Shown: positions 35,824 through 48,042 of the stretch, piece after piece
Layout: every line of letters starts with the position of its first letter
Numbering within the stretch: the first letter of the stretch is position 1
Origin: Arthrobotrys musiformis
Taxonomy: Eukaryota; Ascomycota; Orbiliomycetes; Orbiliales; Orbiliaceae
Reading direction: 5' to 3'
Assembly (NCBI GenBank): GCA_036971715.1
Contig: JAVHJL010000006.1
Span: 1,612,001 to 1,676,000, forward strand
DNA length: 64,000 nt
Notes under the pieces: model-generated
Told to the model about the DNA's origin: nothing
The model's input: the letters and a program-made list of their open reading frames with translations, nothing else
Database searches by the model: none
Position numbers and translations under genes: made by a program

Positions 35824-38184
35824 TGTGAGTTTAACTGATTTAGGTAATGTCGAGGGGAATGTTTTGAGGTTTTTGTATACGGTAATGTTATATATCGAGC
35901 TGCTCCGCAACGGTTTTCGAGATGGTTCAAGATTTATCCAAGGAATTTGATATTTGGAAGTTAAAGAGTCCAGCCAAGGGACAGTGGATAGATGTATTTA
36001 TACCACAGCGACAACGGAGCGAGTTCTTTACAATTGGCCATACTGAACGCCCCAGCCGCCTTGATGATTATATGGGAGGCAATCAAGCACCTGAGGCGAC
36101 ATCACCATGATGAATTGAAGCTACGAAGTTCGTATTTCCTGCTTTGAACAGAAGGAGGTATACGTATTTTAAACCTCGGTTGAACCGACAATCACACTAT
36201 CTCCATAGCAAGGGATCGTGATAATAGGGTGCACCTCAGTTTAAATATTTTTCTTCTTGTCCGCCCTACGGTCGAGAAACCAATTCTATTGCCCGTTTCT
36301 GGAGGTTTGGCCGTGGAATCGAATTGTTTTAGCCCGTCTGTCACAGGGATGAAGCCGTACAAGGGTTAGCTTTCGGCACCGGGGTTTTGAATCGTCCCGT
36401 TCGGAGACACCCATTTGCGGTGCGGATCCCGAATCACACACGGTCAACGCAATTTAACCTTATAAAATCTAGAGATCCCGTGGATCTCGTGCTAGATGGT
36501 GAGATGTTGATGTTAACGTGTCCAGCCATGACTCGTACCCCGTGATTCCCCACTACTATATAGTATTCGAAAAAAAAAACCCTTTATCCGCCCACGGGGA
36601 CACAAAAGTTGTCTGCACATACAAATTTCGTCGTTAACTACGTCCACATGTACACGATTGGTTTGCGCCGTGTCTAAGCCGGCAAGTAATACGAGTTTAA
36701 TCAACAATGTATTTTGGTCCCAGGAGAAAATCTCTTTCTACCGTCCGCAGAGAATATTATATGGCAAGTTCAACATATTAATAGCCTCGGCAGGCTGAAT
36801 ACGGGGCAAATCTAGGCTTGCTTGTATTGATCACAAGAATGTTTTGAGGTCCTCCCCTCGAGGCGGGCGTCGAGTACGAGGCAGCTTTCCAGTAGATCTT
36901 TACAAGGTTAGCACATCTGAAAAGGCGTCGAATATTATATTGCTCATATTCGAAGTTGATGTTTTTTTGAAATGACGATGAATGGCAACAGGATCAACCT
37001 ATTTGGATTAATTCTTGTTACTGGAAAGCTGGTCGAGAAAAGCCCTTTCTATCTTATGTTTTTCTCGCCTATGTATATCTGATACTCTCCTTCCATCGCC
37101 CGGCTCCGGCTTCCGGCTCATGCTCGGCCTTCCAATTCTTCTCCTTACCTTTACCTTTTGTATCGTATGAAGCTTGACGTATACCCAACGACTCAGAAAA
37201 CGTACCTTCCAAGTAGCATTTCTAAATTGCCCGAAAATTCGCCCAAGTCGTAATACTACTTTGTCTAATGTCATGTTTTCGTTGGAAAACTAGAGCTCCA
37301 ATCAATCCGGTTGGCTTTTCCATTTGCAAAATTAGCTATAAATGATAGATAGATGCATATACAACGAAGACCGATTTTAGAGCGGTAGAGTAATCAAAGA
37401 AGTACAAGAATCTCTAAAAAGAAACAAATCATAGACGTATCTCAGCTTTAAACCGCCAGACTAAGCGGGTTATAATTACGAATGCTGCCTCTGAGCTCCC
37501 GCTTGGCCCTGGTCGCTCTTCAGGCGTGCTCGTCGGAATCGGATCCGAATGCGTTGAACCTCCACAAACTACGACAGCCCAGCAACATCAACAACAATTT
37601 GGAGGCAAAAACCGAGTGCGATTTTCTCGCCAGTGCTGACGTCACTATCAGCTGAGGTAATCGTCTGGGCTGGTCGGTTACAGTATATACCTAGCCTGAT
37701 TTGTATCTAAAGGCCTAAATTTTCAATGCCTCTGTAGCTATAAAGAGATCGTGGATTTACATCCCGACTGCGAATCAGCGACCCAGTCGCAGCTGTCGGT
37801 ATGGCGTACATGTACACCCCTGCCTTCAATTGATCAATCGTCGCATATCAGTGTATCAGAGTTCACCGCACTCGCCAACGTTCTGGCATGCAGACGCCAC
37901 CAAGCGGGTTAGCCGGCTACCCGGCCCACATATACATGCGCATAGGATATTTCCACGTCGGGATAGCATAGACTCATGTTTATGCCGTCGACTTGGGATT
38001 TTATATAAAGGCGGTCTGACCCAGCTTCTACGGCTCTAGAAGGAACAGGACACCCAATTGACATTGAAACATTAATTGAATCATATTCAATTGTAGTCTA
38101 GACACATTCAATTGATATTTCTCCTAAAACCTATCAATTCTTTCCCCATTGTATATATTCTAGGAAACTGGAGTAACCCTCAAC
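35824..38184. other. Spacer before the Zn2Cys6 gene
   Basis: About 2.4 kb without a supported gene. A basic 88-codon minus-strand frame at 37008-37274 (RRRIGRPSMSRKPEP) has no family resemblance. The last 200 bp contain repeated CAATTGA/TCAATTG motifs (38052-38140) that could be regulator sites. Confidence 0.4.
38052..38142 (+). promoter_or_regulatory. Repeated CAATTGA motifs before Zn2Cys6 gene
   Basis: The sequence CAATTGA or close variants occurs at least four times in 90 bp (38055, 38088, 38108, 38134 approximately), within 130 bp of the start codon. CAATTG is palindromic and could bind a dimeric factor. Its role is inferred from clustering and position only. Confidence 0.35.
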
Positions 38185-39504
38185 ATGGAGCGTAAGTTTC
38201 TCTACACAGAAAAGAAGAAGATGTACCAAAACTACTACAAAAGTATCCTAAGCTAACACACGTACAACTAGATACCGTCGTTGCCCACTCTAACGTAAAC
38301 ATGCGTAGAAGCTGCCACTTCTGCCGACTCAGGAAGATAAGATGCTCCGGCCAAAATATCTGCTCCGCCTGTCGCGAGCGTAATATAGATTGCGTCTACG
38401 AAGCCGAATCGTCGAGAGGAAGACCAAAGAACGGGATACCAGGAGCCGGACATGTCGGTTTTGCCGCAATGGCTTCTCCGGATGCGGATGTAGTTCCTGG
38501 GGGTTCTAACGACGTAGCCCCCAGCGGGCCTACCCCACGAGCACTCGCTCGGGGTGATCAAAGTGGCTCTGTGAGGCGTTACATCTACAAGCCCTCGCCG
38601 GAAGAGGAGGCGTCTGTAGAACCGGTGGTTAGAGAACGGCCTACCATCGATCTGGCTTCTATAGATCTGTCTTCCTTGCAGCTGTTTAAAAAAAGCGAGG
38701 GGCTTGGGAGTAAACTTGAAGGAGGGGGGCCTAGATGGGGAGATGATGGCGGTAAGGCCCGAGATAACTAGACCTGAAAGTATACCGTCGCATGGTATGG
38801 ATTGCTAATGTGTCAATTTGATTAAATTTTGCGAGCAGAGCTCGGAGAGGCCCTTGGAAAAGTCCTATCCTTCCTTTGGCAGACCTACACCGAATGGAGG
38901 GACAGCCAAGGCGATTTTGTGCAAGGAGTGGTAGATGGACTTCAAGAGTCAGACTACGTCAAGAACAATAATCTAAACGTATTCGTCTTCGCGAATGATA
39001 ACTCCCAGTTCTTTTTTACGAATTGGTGGGAGAGTGTCATTGATGATACCGCATGGTTCGGCATTCTCGATAAGAGCTACCGCGTGGTCGTATTTGAAAC
39101 CGGGTGGTTCGCACGGTACGGCCAGGGGGGTTACAACAACTGGTGCTACGGCTGGTGGGTTACAAATCCTCAATGGGAACACGAATGGGATGATGGTGAT
39201 GGCAGGGTCGCCATCACTTACATCGGGCGAACCCATAATTCTTCGGATAAAGTCCCCACTGCTTGGCAAAGTACGTTTATCGCTCTCTCCAGTACATGAT
39301 TCATTTGCAATATTTGCTGATCCTCAAGTTTGAACCTTTTTAGTATACAATACCTGGGACAACGAGTCTTTCCCTGATATCAAGCCACTTTTGATGCAGT
39401 GCAACAGTACCGCCTCATGGGAAACCACCTGGATGCAGAGTATTTGGAACTCCAGTGCAATCCATTATGGCAAGGGCGACGATACCTATGTTTGGCAGCC
39501 GTAG
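38185..39504 (+). CDS. Zn2Cys6 protein with Trp-rich C-terminal domain
   Basis: Four exons: 38185-38191 (7 nt), 38272-38751, 38839-39270, 39344-39504; 359 aa. Near the N-terminus SCHFCRLRKIRCSG continues as a complete CX2CX6CX5CX2CX6C cluster, the fungal binuclear zinc finger, followed by a RGRPKNG basic tail. A Gly/Pro/Ser-rich linker with PSPEEEASVEP follows. The rest (about residues 163-359) is unlike the usual Fungal_trans domain: it is rich in Trp, Tyr and Asn (FFFTNWWESVIDD, NNWCYGWWVTNPQWEHEWDD, WMQSIWNSS). I do not recognise this domain. The intron joining the halves (GTAAGG, a CTAAT branch, GCAG) keeps frame. If that join is wrong, there are two genes. A DNA-binding regulator with a novel sensor domain is the inference. 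Confidence 0.75.
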
Positions 39505-41343
39505 GTGGTTTTGTATAGAACTAGCTATGACGGAGCTAGACACGCCGACAATTACAATCACATACATAATATCAAATGTCATTGGGTCGACTCTCGGTGA
39601 CCCTAAACAGCTAATGCTTGTGTTCAAGAAGATTATTACAGTCAATTATGAGCTTGCCATACCAGGCTGTTAATATAATTATAGATCAACTGAGGATAAT
39701 ACGGAATTTGAATGCTAAAGTATCCGCGATCATTGATCGATCGTAAATCACTAGTTACAAGACGGTGTAACCCATACCGGTATACCCCAGGAATTTGTAA
39801 TCTCAAATCATATAGCTCATCTATAAATAATCCCACCTCCTTCGAAGCCCCCTGATATCAATGGCCGCAGGCCTAGGGAATTCTCAAACCTAACACAACG
39901 CGGCTCAAAATTTTTTTAGAAAACCACAATACAGATTGATGCTGTCGAAGCAATGCAATGATACCCAAGTGCAGTTTGGTATACACCATAGAGGGATTCG
40001 CAGGCTTGGGGGCCGACTTGAAGGTAACTTGAAGGACTACTCCCCCCAAAAAAAAAACTAGAAAGAAAAAAAGAGGAAGCCCCAGACGGATTACCCAACA
40101 TTGTTGCATTTTTGAATCTGGTTTCGAGACTGCATATTTTATATACATCCAGCGTACGTGTGCTTTCGAGGGAATACAGCACTTTGAAATTCGAAACCAA
40201 GAATAAAGGAACGTACATACACACATAACCCTGTTAAAACGTTAACTACTTACCTACTTACTTACCTAACTACTTACCTACCTAGCTAAGTATTTAGTCC
40301 GGGGCTAAATAACCTCAATGTACCATCCCGTGGGATATGCAAACCCAGCCTATAGCTAGGCGCCCCCAGACGTAACACCCGATACCCAGTTATCCCCCAA
40401 ATGATTCAGGAAGACCACAAAGAACAAAACGATGCCGCAAACCCCGTCATCCGATTAGCGGGCCCAAGTTACACAAAACAAGACAATATATTTACCTGCA
40501 TCGGCTGCCTAACCAGCATCGAGTTTTAAGTCCCAAACCAGAAGACCAAAACTTAAAACTAGATGGAGAACACCTAGGTAGCTAGCTTGCTTGGGCGCAG
40601 ACCCCTAAGACTGCCTAGTTAGCTACCTAAGATGTCCTCCTGAGATGTCTTAAGCGCTCCAGACTATCTATCTACGTTTACACCCGCAGGCTGACATATC
40701 GATCGTGGCAACGCAACCCCTGAACTCACGCTCGAGACTACATATGTTCGGACGTCCTACTATACGTTAACTACCTAGAAACGAACCACGTAGAACTCTA
40801 GAAGAGTACGACATCACCACCGTAATATTATACCATCAATCCATCTTACATGTACAAAAAGCAGTCTCATCCGCAGGTAATTATTAATCAACAACCCCAT
40901 TCCATCAATTCCAATTTTCTCAGAATCTAACCCCTGTCGAACCAATCCCTCCAATAAACAATCCACGGCAGGAAAGCGTCCAATGATAAATTATAAATAA
41001 CAAGATATTAAAAAGAACAACAGAAAAACACAAAACTCGCTACGTCGCCCACTTTTTGCTCAAAAGATAAAAAAAACAGCTAAACAGATGATATCGAAAA
41101 AAAGTGAGAAGGTCGAAATTTTGTTATATCCAATTGCAACGAACGCGAAGAATATGAATGAACCCAAGGCGAAGAGCTAATCAGGAGAAAAGATTGAAAT
41201 GACAGAGGGAAGGCCAATAAAAAAAGCATCAGTAATGATAAAGAGAGAAGAAATAAGAACCCTCCAACGCCAATCCAAGCTCTAACTAGAAGGGAAAAAA
41301 GGAAAAACAATCAAAAAAAAAAAAAAAGAATATTACCTTTTTT
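39505..41343. other. Spacer with TTACC/TACC repeats
   Basis: About 1.8 kb with no gene. An imperfect TACTTACC/TACC repeat is at about 40243-40290, and related CTACCTAG motifs recur to about 40780. A/T-rich runs at 41060-41340 are probably the 3' UTR of the Sec7 gene. Confidence 0.5.
40243..40290 (+). repeat. Imperfect (TTAC/TACC)n microsatellite
   Basis: Alternating ACTTACCTACTTACTTACC-type units cover about 48 bp. Similar TAGGTAGGTA strings occur near 59827, so this simple repeat is recurrent in the genome sample. Confidence 0.7.
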
Positions 41344-44300
41344 CTACTTTTCTGGTTCCTCGTTTGTCTCGCCTGTGTCCAATGATACCCCAACACTAAC
41401 AGAAGGTTCCGGCCTCGCCAGGATATCATCGGTGGTAGCTGGCAAATCATCCACCCCATCTCCTTGTGAATTGATCAAAACAACAACCTCCTCAATATTC
41501 TTCTCATCACTCTGTTTCGCAATCTCAACAACTACCGCCTCCGCTTCGCGGCTAGCGGTAGTCAACGAGCGCTCAACGTCTCCAAAATGCGTAACCGTGG
41601 CATCAGAGAGCGCAGGGCTGATCATCGCATCTGGGATAAAATTCGATGCATCGTCTTCAGTCATCGCCGAGGCTGTCATAATGCTGATTTCACCATCATT
41701 AATCTCCTTGTCTCCGCCTTCGTTATCTGGGTTCACAACCGCTAAACGGCCGCTGACAGCACTGGACCCACGGCTAATCTGGCTCCTGTTGATGCTTGCA
41801 GCACCGCTTCCGGATTCGCCATCCTCGTTATCAGAGTTATCCCTAGTACTATTCTCCGTAACGGTAACCCTTCCAAGGCTTGAGGCGTCAAGAACGCGAT
41901 CTCCCACGGGGCCCGCCGAAGTCGAAGGGATAGATGTGCTAGCAGCGCTCCTATGACGCTTAAGCCTATCTTCGGCCGGGATGGTGTGCCAATCGCTTCC
42001 AAATGTGATAACGCTAGCTTTCTTGCCGTGGACCGTGAAGCTCCCAGCACCTCGCGCTAGACCCTCACTCTCCTTCTTCTCTCCATCAATCTCGCCGTCG
42101 GCCTTTTCACCTTGTGGATTTCCATCTTTGCCCTTACGAGATCGGTGGTGTGGGAGTTGGATAACTTGTGACCCTTCACGAAGAGTGCGGTGCAACGATC
42201 TTCGGACCTTGTCTTTTTCCTTTTCCTCCTTTCTCTCCTTCTCCTTCTCCTTCTCCTTGTCCTTCTTCTCTTTGTGGCTGGCGGAATCCTCCACTTCCTT
42301 CCCTTTGTCATCTTTGGCCGTAACCTGCTCCAAGAACTCAGATTCGGGGTCCCCGCCTGGCTTGATAGCCTGTGCAATCGCCTGTTGAGAGATAACAGAT
42401 CCATTACTTGGTCGTCGCGGTATTTCTTCATTCGAACTGCTAGTCGTAACGCTGACATACTCGCGAGACTCGGTGTTGGTCATGTACGGCTCTCCAAGCT
42501 GGCTAAGGTCGATGTCGCCCGTCATATCGCCGACCACCGATGCCCTCTTAAGTTCGAACGGCAGTTGTCCTATCTCCCAGCCTTGATGAGATCCCAATGT
42601 AGATGGTCGTGCTGTAGATTGCGACGCCGTCCTGCTAATTGTCGTGGTTCTAGTAGACTGCCTGACAATCTCGTTTTCAAACAGTGGCTTGTTGAAAGAT
42701 GCATTGACAGAAGCTTGGGTTGGCGTGCTTTTGGCGGAGAGTGGAGAGTCCGCAAGGTTCGGAGACTTGCTACCACGGGCCGGTGTCTCGGGCGGGGTCT
42801 GCAATAATGTTAGTCTTCGAAGTTTATCCTTTGCCGACCTTCGTTCCTCCTCAAGGTCCAATTCCAAAATATCTCGGTGGCACCTGAGTCTCCAGATATC
42901 CACTCGGACCCATTGTAGCTTTGCGTTCAAGCTTCCTGCGGCAAGGATGACCGCATCTCTAGTCTTCGACTGTATCGGAGTTAACAGCTTGAGATGGTGT
43001 GCATTCCTCAATAGCATAGCCAGCTGGTCCAATGCATCCTTCAACTTCATATTCGAATCGTGGATCTTTCGATCAATAACCTGGCGTCGGGCAGCTGCGA
43101 TTTGTGCTGCGAGCTGGGGATCTATTCTCCCAGAAACAATGGACACCTCCCCGGATGCGGTCTGCACAGACTTGGTGTTAGTCGAATCCATCCTGCGAAT
43201 GCCTCTACTGCGCTGGCCATCGTAATGTCCACCTACAACTCCTCTCATACGTACGCCCGCAGTTCGGAAAGCTGCGGCGTAGTTGAGCTTCGAGAGCCAG
43301 TCGTTCATCTCGGTCTCATTGTCTGCAAGGAAATATTCCTGGAATCCACCGTGGCGAACAAACATAAAGGCGTTTTTATGCTTTTTGTAAGTGCGGTCGA
43401 GGAGGGCGACTGTATCGTCGGTGGAAAGCATGGAGTCGGGATTGAATTCCAGTAGTGGCGGTGTGAACACGCAAGGGATGATCCCCACGTTGCCGGCTTT
43501 CACGTGCTGTTCGTACTGCGTCATTAGATTTTTGACCCAGCTCACATTCTTGAAGAAGTAGAGCTGCGATCCGGTGAGCAATGCGCCCCATTCCTGCCAC
43601 GGGCTTCTCGTCTTCTTCTTCTTTGGGTCCTTCCTCCAGAGAAGGCCAATTTTCGTAACTTTGATCTCCACAACACCGGGACTTGCATCTTGAGGGTTCT
43701 GGGCCGTGGCCGGGTTCAAGAATGCATCGGGGCGTGATCTCGCAGACACAATCTGAAGCACAGAACTCCTGAAGAAGGATTCGTGAAGCTCCTTCATATT
43801 CATGGTATGGGTCGTCCCGAGGTAGCTGTACGGATCATCCACCATAAGAACTTCAGACAGCGACGGACGTAGTATGTCCATCTTATTGTCAATGATCAAT
43901 GTGTATGGATCCACTGGCTCCCTCGCCTTCTTCAGGTCAGTGTTCGCTTTCGTGAGCATATTCCGTCTGGGCATATGCGAAAGGATCTTCTCGCCATTTA
44001 TATCGAGGTCGTCTTCAACATGAATGAATGGCGTGTAGCTGATATTGTCGTAGAAGTATTCCAAAATGTCGGAGGTAATTCCCTCCCCACTGGTATTCTT
44101 TACATAATCATGCTTCTGCATCTTGTGCTTGTTGTTCTTGTTGAAGACGTCAGTATGCAAGATGAGCAGCGAGAAAGCGATGAAATACGCGTTTTCTATA
44201 GAAATTCAGTTAGCATATTGCATCTCGGACTAGTTTTAGAGCGAACAAACGTACCACTCGAGGAGTATATGAGGGGGTTGCATTCATGATATCGGTCCGC

Positions 44301-45977
44301 AAATGCTTGCAAAACTCTATCAATCTGCTGGGTCTCCTTCGGTAACTCCACTTCCATCAATAGCTTTCGCAACGCCATGTCCATCGGATCTCGATAAAAG
44401 TTGAACGTGCTCATATACTGCTTCAGCACTTCTACATGGAAGGCGTCATCAGTTTTACTTAGTAAGCTAGCTACTACGCTTTTATTGACGGCTTCTTCCA
44501 GTTTTCTGAGATACTGATCTGGGGTGTCATCATCTAGCCTCTCTGGTATTATTAGCTTCTCTCTCGAGACAGCCATTGAGTTCGGATGAGAAGTTGAAGC
44601 CCGAGCAAGATAGGGGGCAGGCGACGTCGTTCGTGTCGGCATCCCGGGGAGATGGGCCTCGCTATTCTGCCTAGACCTCGATGAGAACAACCTTGAAAAA
44701 CTATTTCGACCGACTGCCATGCTTGTACGGGCACTATCCGCCGGAGACCTGTCCATTGAACCTGCCGTCGAACTCCTCGCCCTATTGTATCGAGTCTGAG
44801 GCGCCAAAGGACTAGATGTCGTAGACCGTAACGAATGGGTTGAGGCCGTGGAGTTAGCACGGGCCAAGGTTGAGCCTCCCATAGTACCTAACACAGATGC
44901 TGCCAGGGCGCTCGTGGCGGGGATGGGCATCCCATCTGATGTTGGTACCCGCCTAGGAGTGGCGGGAGCTGAAGATTGCTGATTCGAATTAGACGGGCGC
45001 GAACGAACGGAGACGTTCGAGCTGGATGCTCCACCGCCGATCGCGTCTGTGCTTATTCTAGGCTCTGTATGGGATACCTTTGGAGGTAGAGGGAAAAGAG
45101 GTGTATCCTTTTTCCGCCTGGAGAACCGGAAGAAGGTCGATGTCGTCGATACAGTATGGGTCGTGGTTGTGGTCGTGACGACCATATCCGCAGAGCTGGC
45201 TTCGGACCGCGACGACTCGGATAGGCGTGGCTGCGGGATTGGAAGACCATGCTCATCGTATGGAGGTGGAGCGAAGCTCTGGGTGGACCCATTGGTCGGA
45301 TATGTTCTCTCCGGCTCGTCGAACGTAACCCTACTCGCTCGACCGGAAGGATTGCTTCCTATATTCTTTTTCGACGACTCTCGACGGGGTGCAGAGGATG
45401 GTCGAGGAGCTGGTGATACTGACTGCTCTCGACTTATCGATGCAGACGGTGTGTTTAGTGTCGCAGACAAGTTGGTACGCGATCCGGAGGCAGAACCGGT
45501 CCTACGTTCTAAAATGTCGCCAGTCGACTTTGTCTGCGGAAGAGGAGGTGCAGTAGCAATATCAAACGTCGGGGCAGTTGTAATGATAGTGGGAGTGCGA
45601 GGCGGATCCGGCAACGGGGGGATTTCCTCATGAGCTCTAGTCTTCGATCCCAATGCCGGGTCGGAAGCATTGCGAAACTTCAAGATGGAAAACCTATTCG
45701 ATCTTGTCCGTTCCTCAGACTTCCTAGGCCGGGGCCGAAGAGTCGACGTAGAAACTCGCGGCGCGGCTTCTTGGATGGTGGTGGTAGTGCTCTTCGGCGT
45801 GGGAGGTCGCGGTTGTTCCTGGGGAGCAGTAGCAGCAGATTCAGACTCGCTGACGTTCGCGGTTGAAGCATTGCTTTCCTGTTGCCTAAACAGAGCCCCC
45901 ACATCCACACTTTGTCGTCTCAAGCTTCCATCTTTCTTGCTATTTGCCGGCCGTAGTCTCCAAGATAGGCCGGTCAT
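41344..45977 (-). CDS. Sec7-PH guanine nucleotide exchange factor (Syt1-like)
   Basis: Activates Arf/Arl GTPases in Golgi and endosome traffic. Two exons, 45977-44255 and 44195-41344, give 1,524 aa. A Ser/Pro/Thr-rich disordered N-terminus of about 510 residues precedes the Sec7 domain. In Sec7 the catalytic glutamic-finger segment reads VELPKETQQIDRVLQAF, and across the 59-nt intron the second motif reads FSLLILHTDVFNKNNKHKM. A PH domain follows (TKIGLLWRKDPKKKKTR, WGALLTGSQLYFFKNVSW), then a coiled-coil-like helix, and a low-complexity C-terminus with a KEKEKERKEEKEKDK run. The order long N-tail, Sec7, PH fits budding yeast Syt1 (an Arl1 GEF) and its filamentous-fungal relatives, rather than Gea or Sec7. 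Assignment to Syt1 rather than Yel1 is by architecture only. Confidence 0.9.
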
Positions 45978-47008
45978 CGTGAAAACTGCCAGTTATGGCA
46001 GCTGGAGAGCCGGCTGGGCGACGCCAATGGTGTTGGTATACAAGGTATACAGCAAAACGCAACGACGGAAGGAAATTGTGCGACCTAGAACTTTTAAGAG
46101 TGTTAGAGGTATAAGGAGAGTTATCCTTTTGTTTATTTCCCTTTCCTTCTCTTTCGGTCGGAGATTTATGATAGAGGCTAGAATTTTCTAGAGCGATAAT
46201 GGTGAAGTTTCCCCGTGAACTGAGAAAAGAGGTGGGCCGTATCGATAGGATGGATGAGGTATGGAAGGCCGTGAATAATGGATGCTAAACCGGAAGCAGA
46301 AAGGGATAGACTCGCGAAATGTCGGACAATTAAGAAAGAAAAAAAGGAAGACCCAAAACAAAAAACAAAAAAGCACGTATGGTACAATAAGGAAGAAGTA
46401 ATTAATTAGTCGAAGTGGATAATGTTCGATAGTGGAACGAGCGTGTCGACAGGTCGAATATGACGATGGCGATGACGATTGATGATGATAGCGGTGGTGG
46501 TAGTGGCAGTGGTTGTCGCAGTATCAGTAGGACGTTTGGACGGAGGCCGGCTCACGGATGTCGGGAAGAGACACACTAAAAATCAATCTGACGGTGACGA
46601 CGATGTGAAGCTGAAGCTGAATAAGAAGGCAGAGACGAAGCAAGGCAATAATCGCATGGCGGCTTCAATATGTGCGTGCGTGCAATGTATGTATGTATGA
46701 CTTCTGACGGCCAATTAATTCAGTTCAATTCGACTGGATTCGATAGAACGGCGATCGGTCCGAACACGAGAGCGAGGACGTGGACGTGGACGAGGTCTAA
46801 GATGATAATGTCCGACGGAGAGCGAAGGACATGTAAGTAAGGCGCATGAGCATATGCAGGCGCATGTATGTGAGTGATGGCTGGCTGATTGACCGATTGA
46901 CTGATTGCTGGGGGTTGTTTTGGTTGACTTGATTTGATTTGATCCAATTTGATGCTGCAGATGAAGCGAACGCGAGTGGCTGTGGATGATACGATAACGA
47001 TGATGTCG

Positions 47009-47063
47009 ATGGTGGTTGATTATCGATGGTTGATTGATGGTTGATGGTTGATGATTGATTGAT
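47009..47063 (+). repeat. Imperfect GATTGATG repeat
   Basis: About 55 bp of interleaved GATTGATT/GATGGTT units, continuous with similar TTGATTTGATTTGATCC units at about 46925-46945. Confidence 0.7.
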
Positions 47064-47314
47064 GCCTGGTTTGCCAGCTAGTATGGTCAATAATACCACA
47101 CAGGTTAGCAGGCTGAGTTGAGTTGAGTTGGCTCAAGTTGGGTTAAAGGAGAAGTAACGTAAGGGAAGGGAAGGAAGGAAACGAAGTAAGCCGGCCAGCC
47201 TAGCTGCAGCCCAAATTAGCCTTCAGCCAGCCAGTTGGTTCAGCCAGCCCAGCCAAGTTCAAATTTTAAAAAAACGATGGAACAAAGTAAAATAAATCGA
47301 CTAACCGGGTACCC

Positions 47315-47336
47315 GTTCGAGTTCGAGTTCGAGTTC
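47315..47336 (+). repeat. (GTTCGA)n microsatellite
   Basis: Between three and four perfect GTTCGA units, followed about 80 bp later by a (TTA)n run at 47416-47432. Confidence 0.8.
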
Positions 47337-48012
47337 ACTTGCTCAAAGAAGACACCAATATCAGGTCCAAGAAATGGATTGCGTAGACGAGATATCGTCC
47401 ATCCGAGGGAGGAGGTTATTATTATTATTATAAGAGGAGTGTAAGAATAAGAGTAAGAGGAGGAGAGTGGGGGTGGAAGGGGAGCAAGAGAGAGAGCGAG
47501 AGAGGATAGAAAAGAGAGAGAACCCTCTCGAGGACACACTCTCCCACGGAGACTAGACTATCCTAGACGAGTGAACACTCTCAACCTCACTTTCTTCCAG
47601 TCGACTTCACTTCACTTTGCTTGGCCTCAAGTAGCCCTCCAAGTATGTATGTACGTATACTCCAGCTGGGGGAGTACTACTGCATATATTATACCAGGAT
47701 CGATATTGAGCTGAGATGACCGGCCTCTCGCTTCCCGTTCCTCGTTCCTCGTTCGGTGTCCGTCTCGGAACGCTGGAGAACCCGCTTGGCCAGGCTGGTG
47801 CTTGTAATTAAGCAGCTACCTAGGTAATTTCGGAGAGTACCAGGTAAGCAACATACGACAAACGTTGGGGATCAATACACACCAGTACGATACAATATAT
47901 ATCCAACGTTGAATGAACCCGTGTCTGAGCTGTGTCTCTCTCTCTGTCTGTGGGTGTAGTAGTATAGTATAGTTTTAATATAAAATATCTGATATCAGCA
48001 GTCAAGTCGAGT

Positions 48013-48042
48013 GATATGGTATGATATGATATGATATGATAC
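48013..48042 (+). repeat. (TATGA)n pentanucleotide repeat
   Basis: About five consecutive ATATG/TATGA units form a microsatellite within AT-rich spacer. Confidence 0.8.

Noticed and set aside
37008..37274. Basic 88-codon minus-strand frame
   Set aside because: It has an ATG, but no family resemblance and no supporting splice or promoter signs; too weak to list as a gene.
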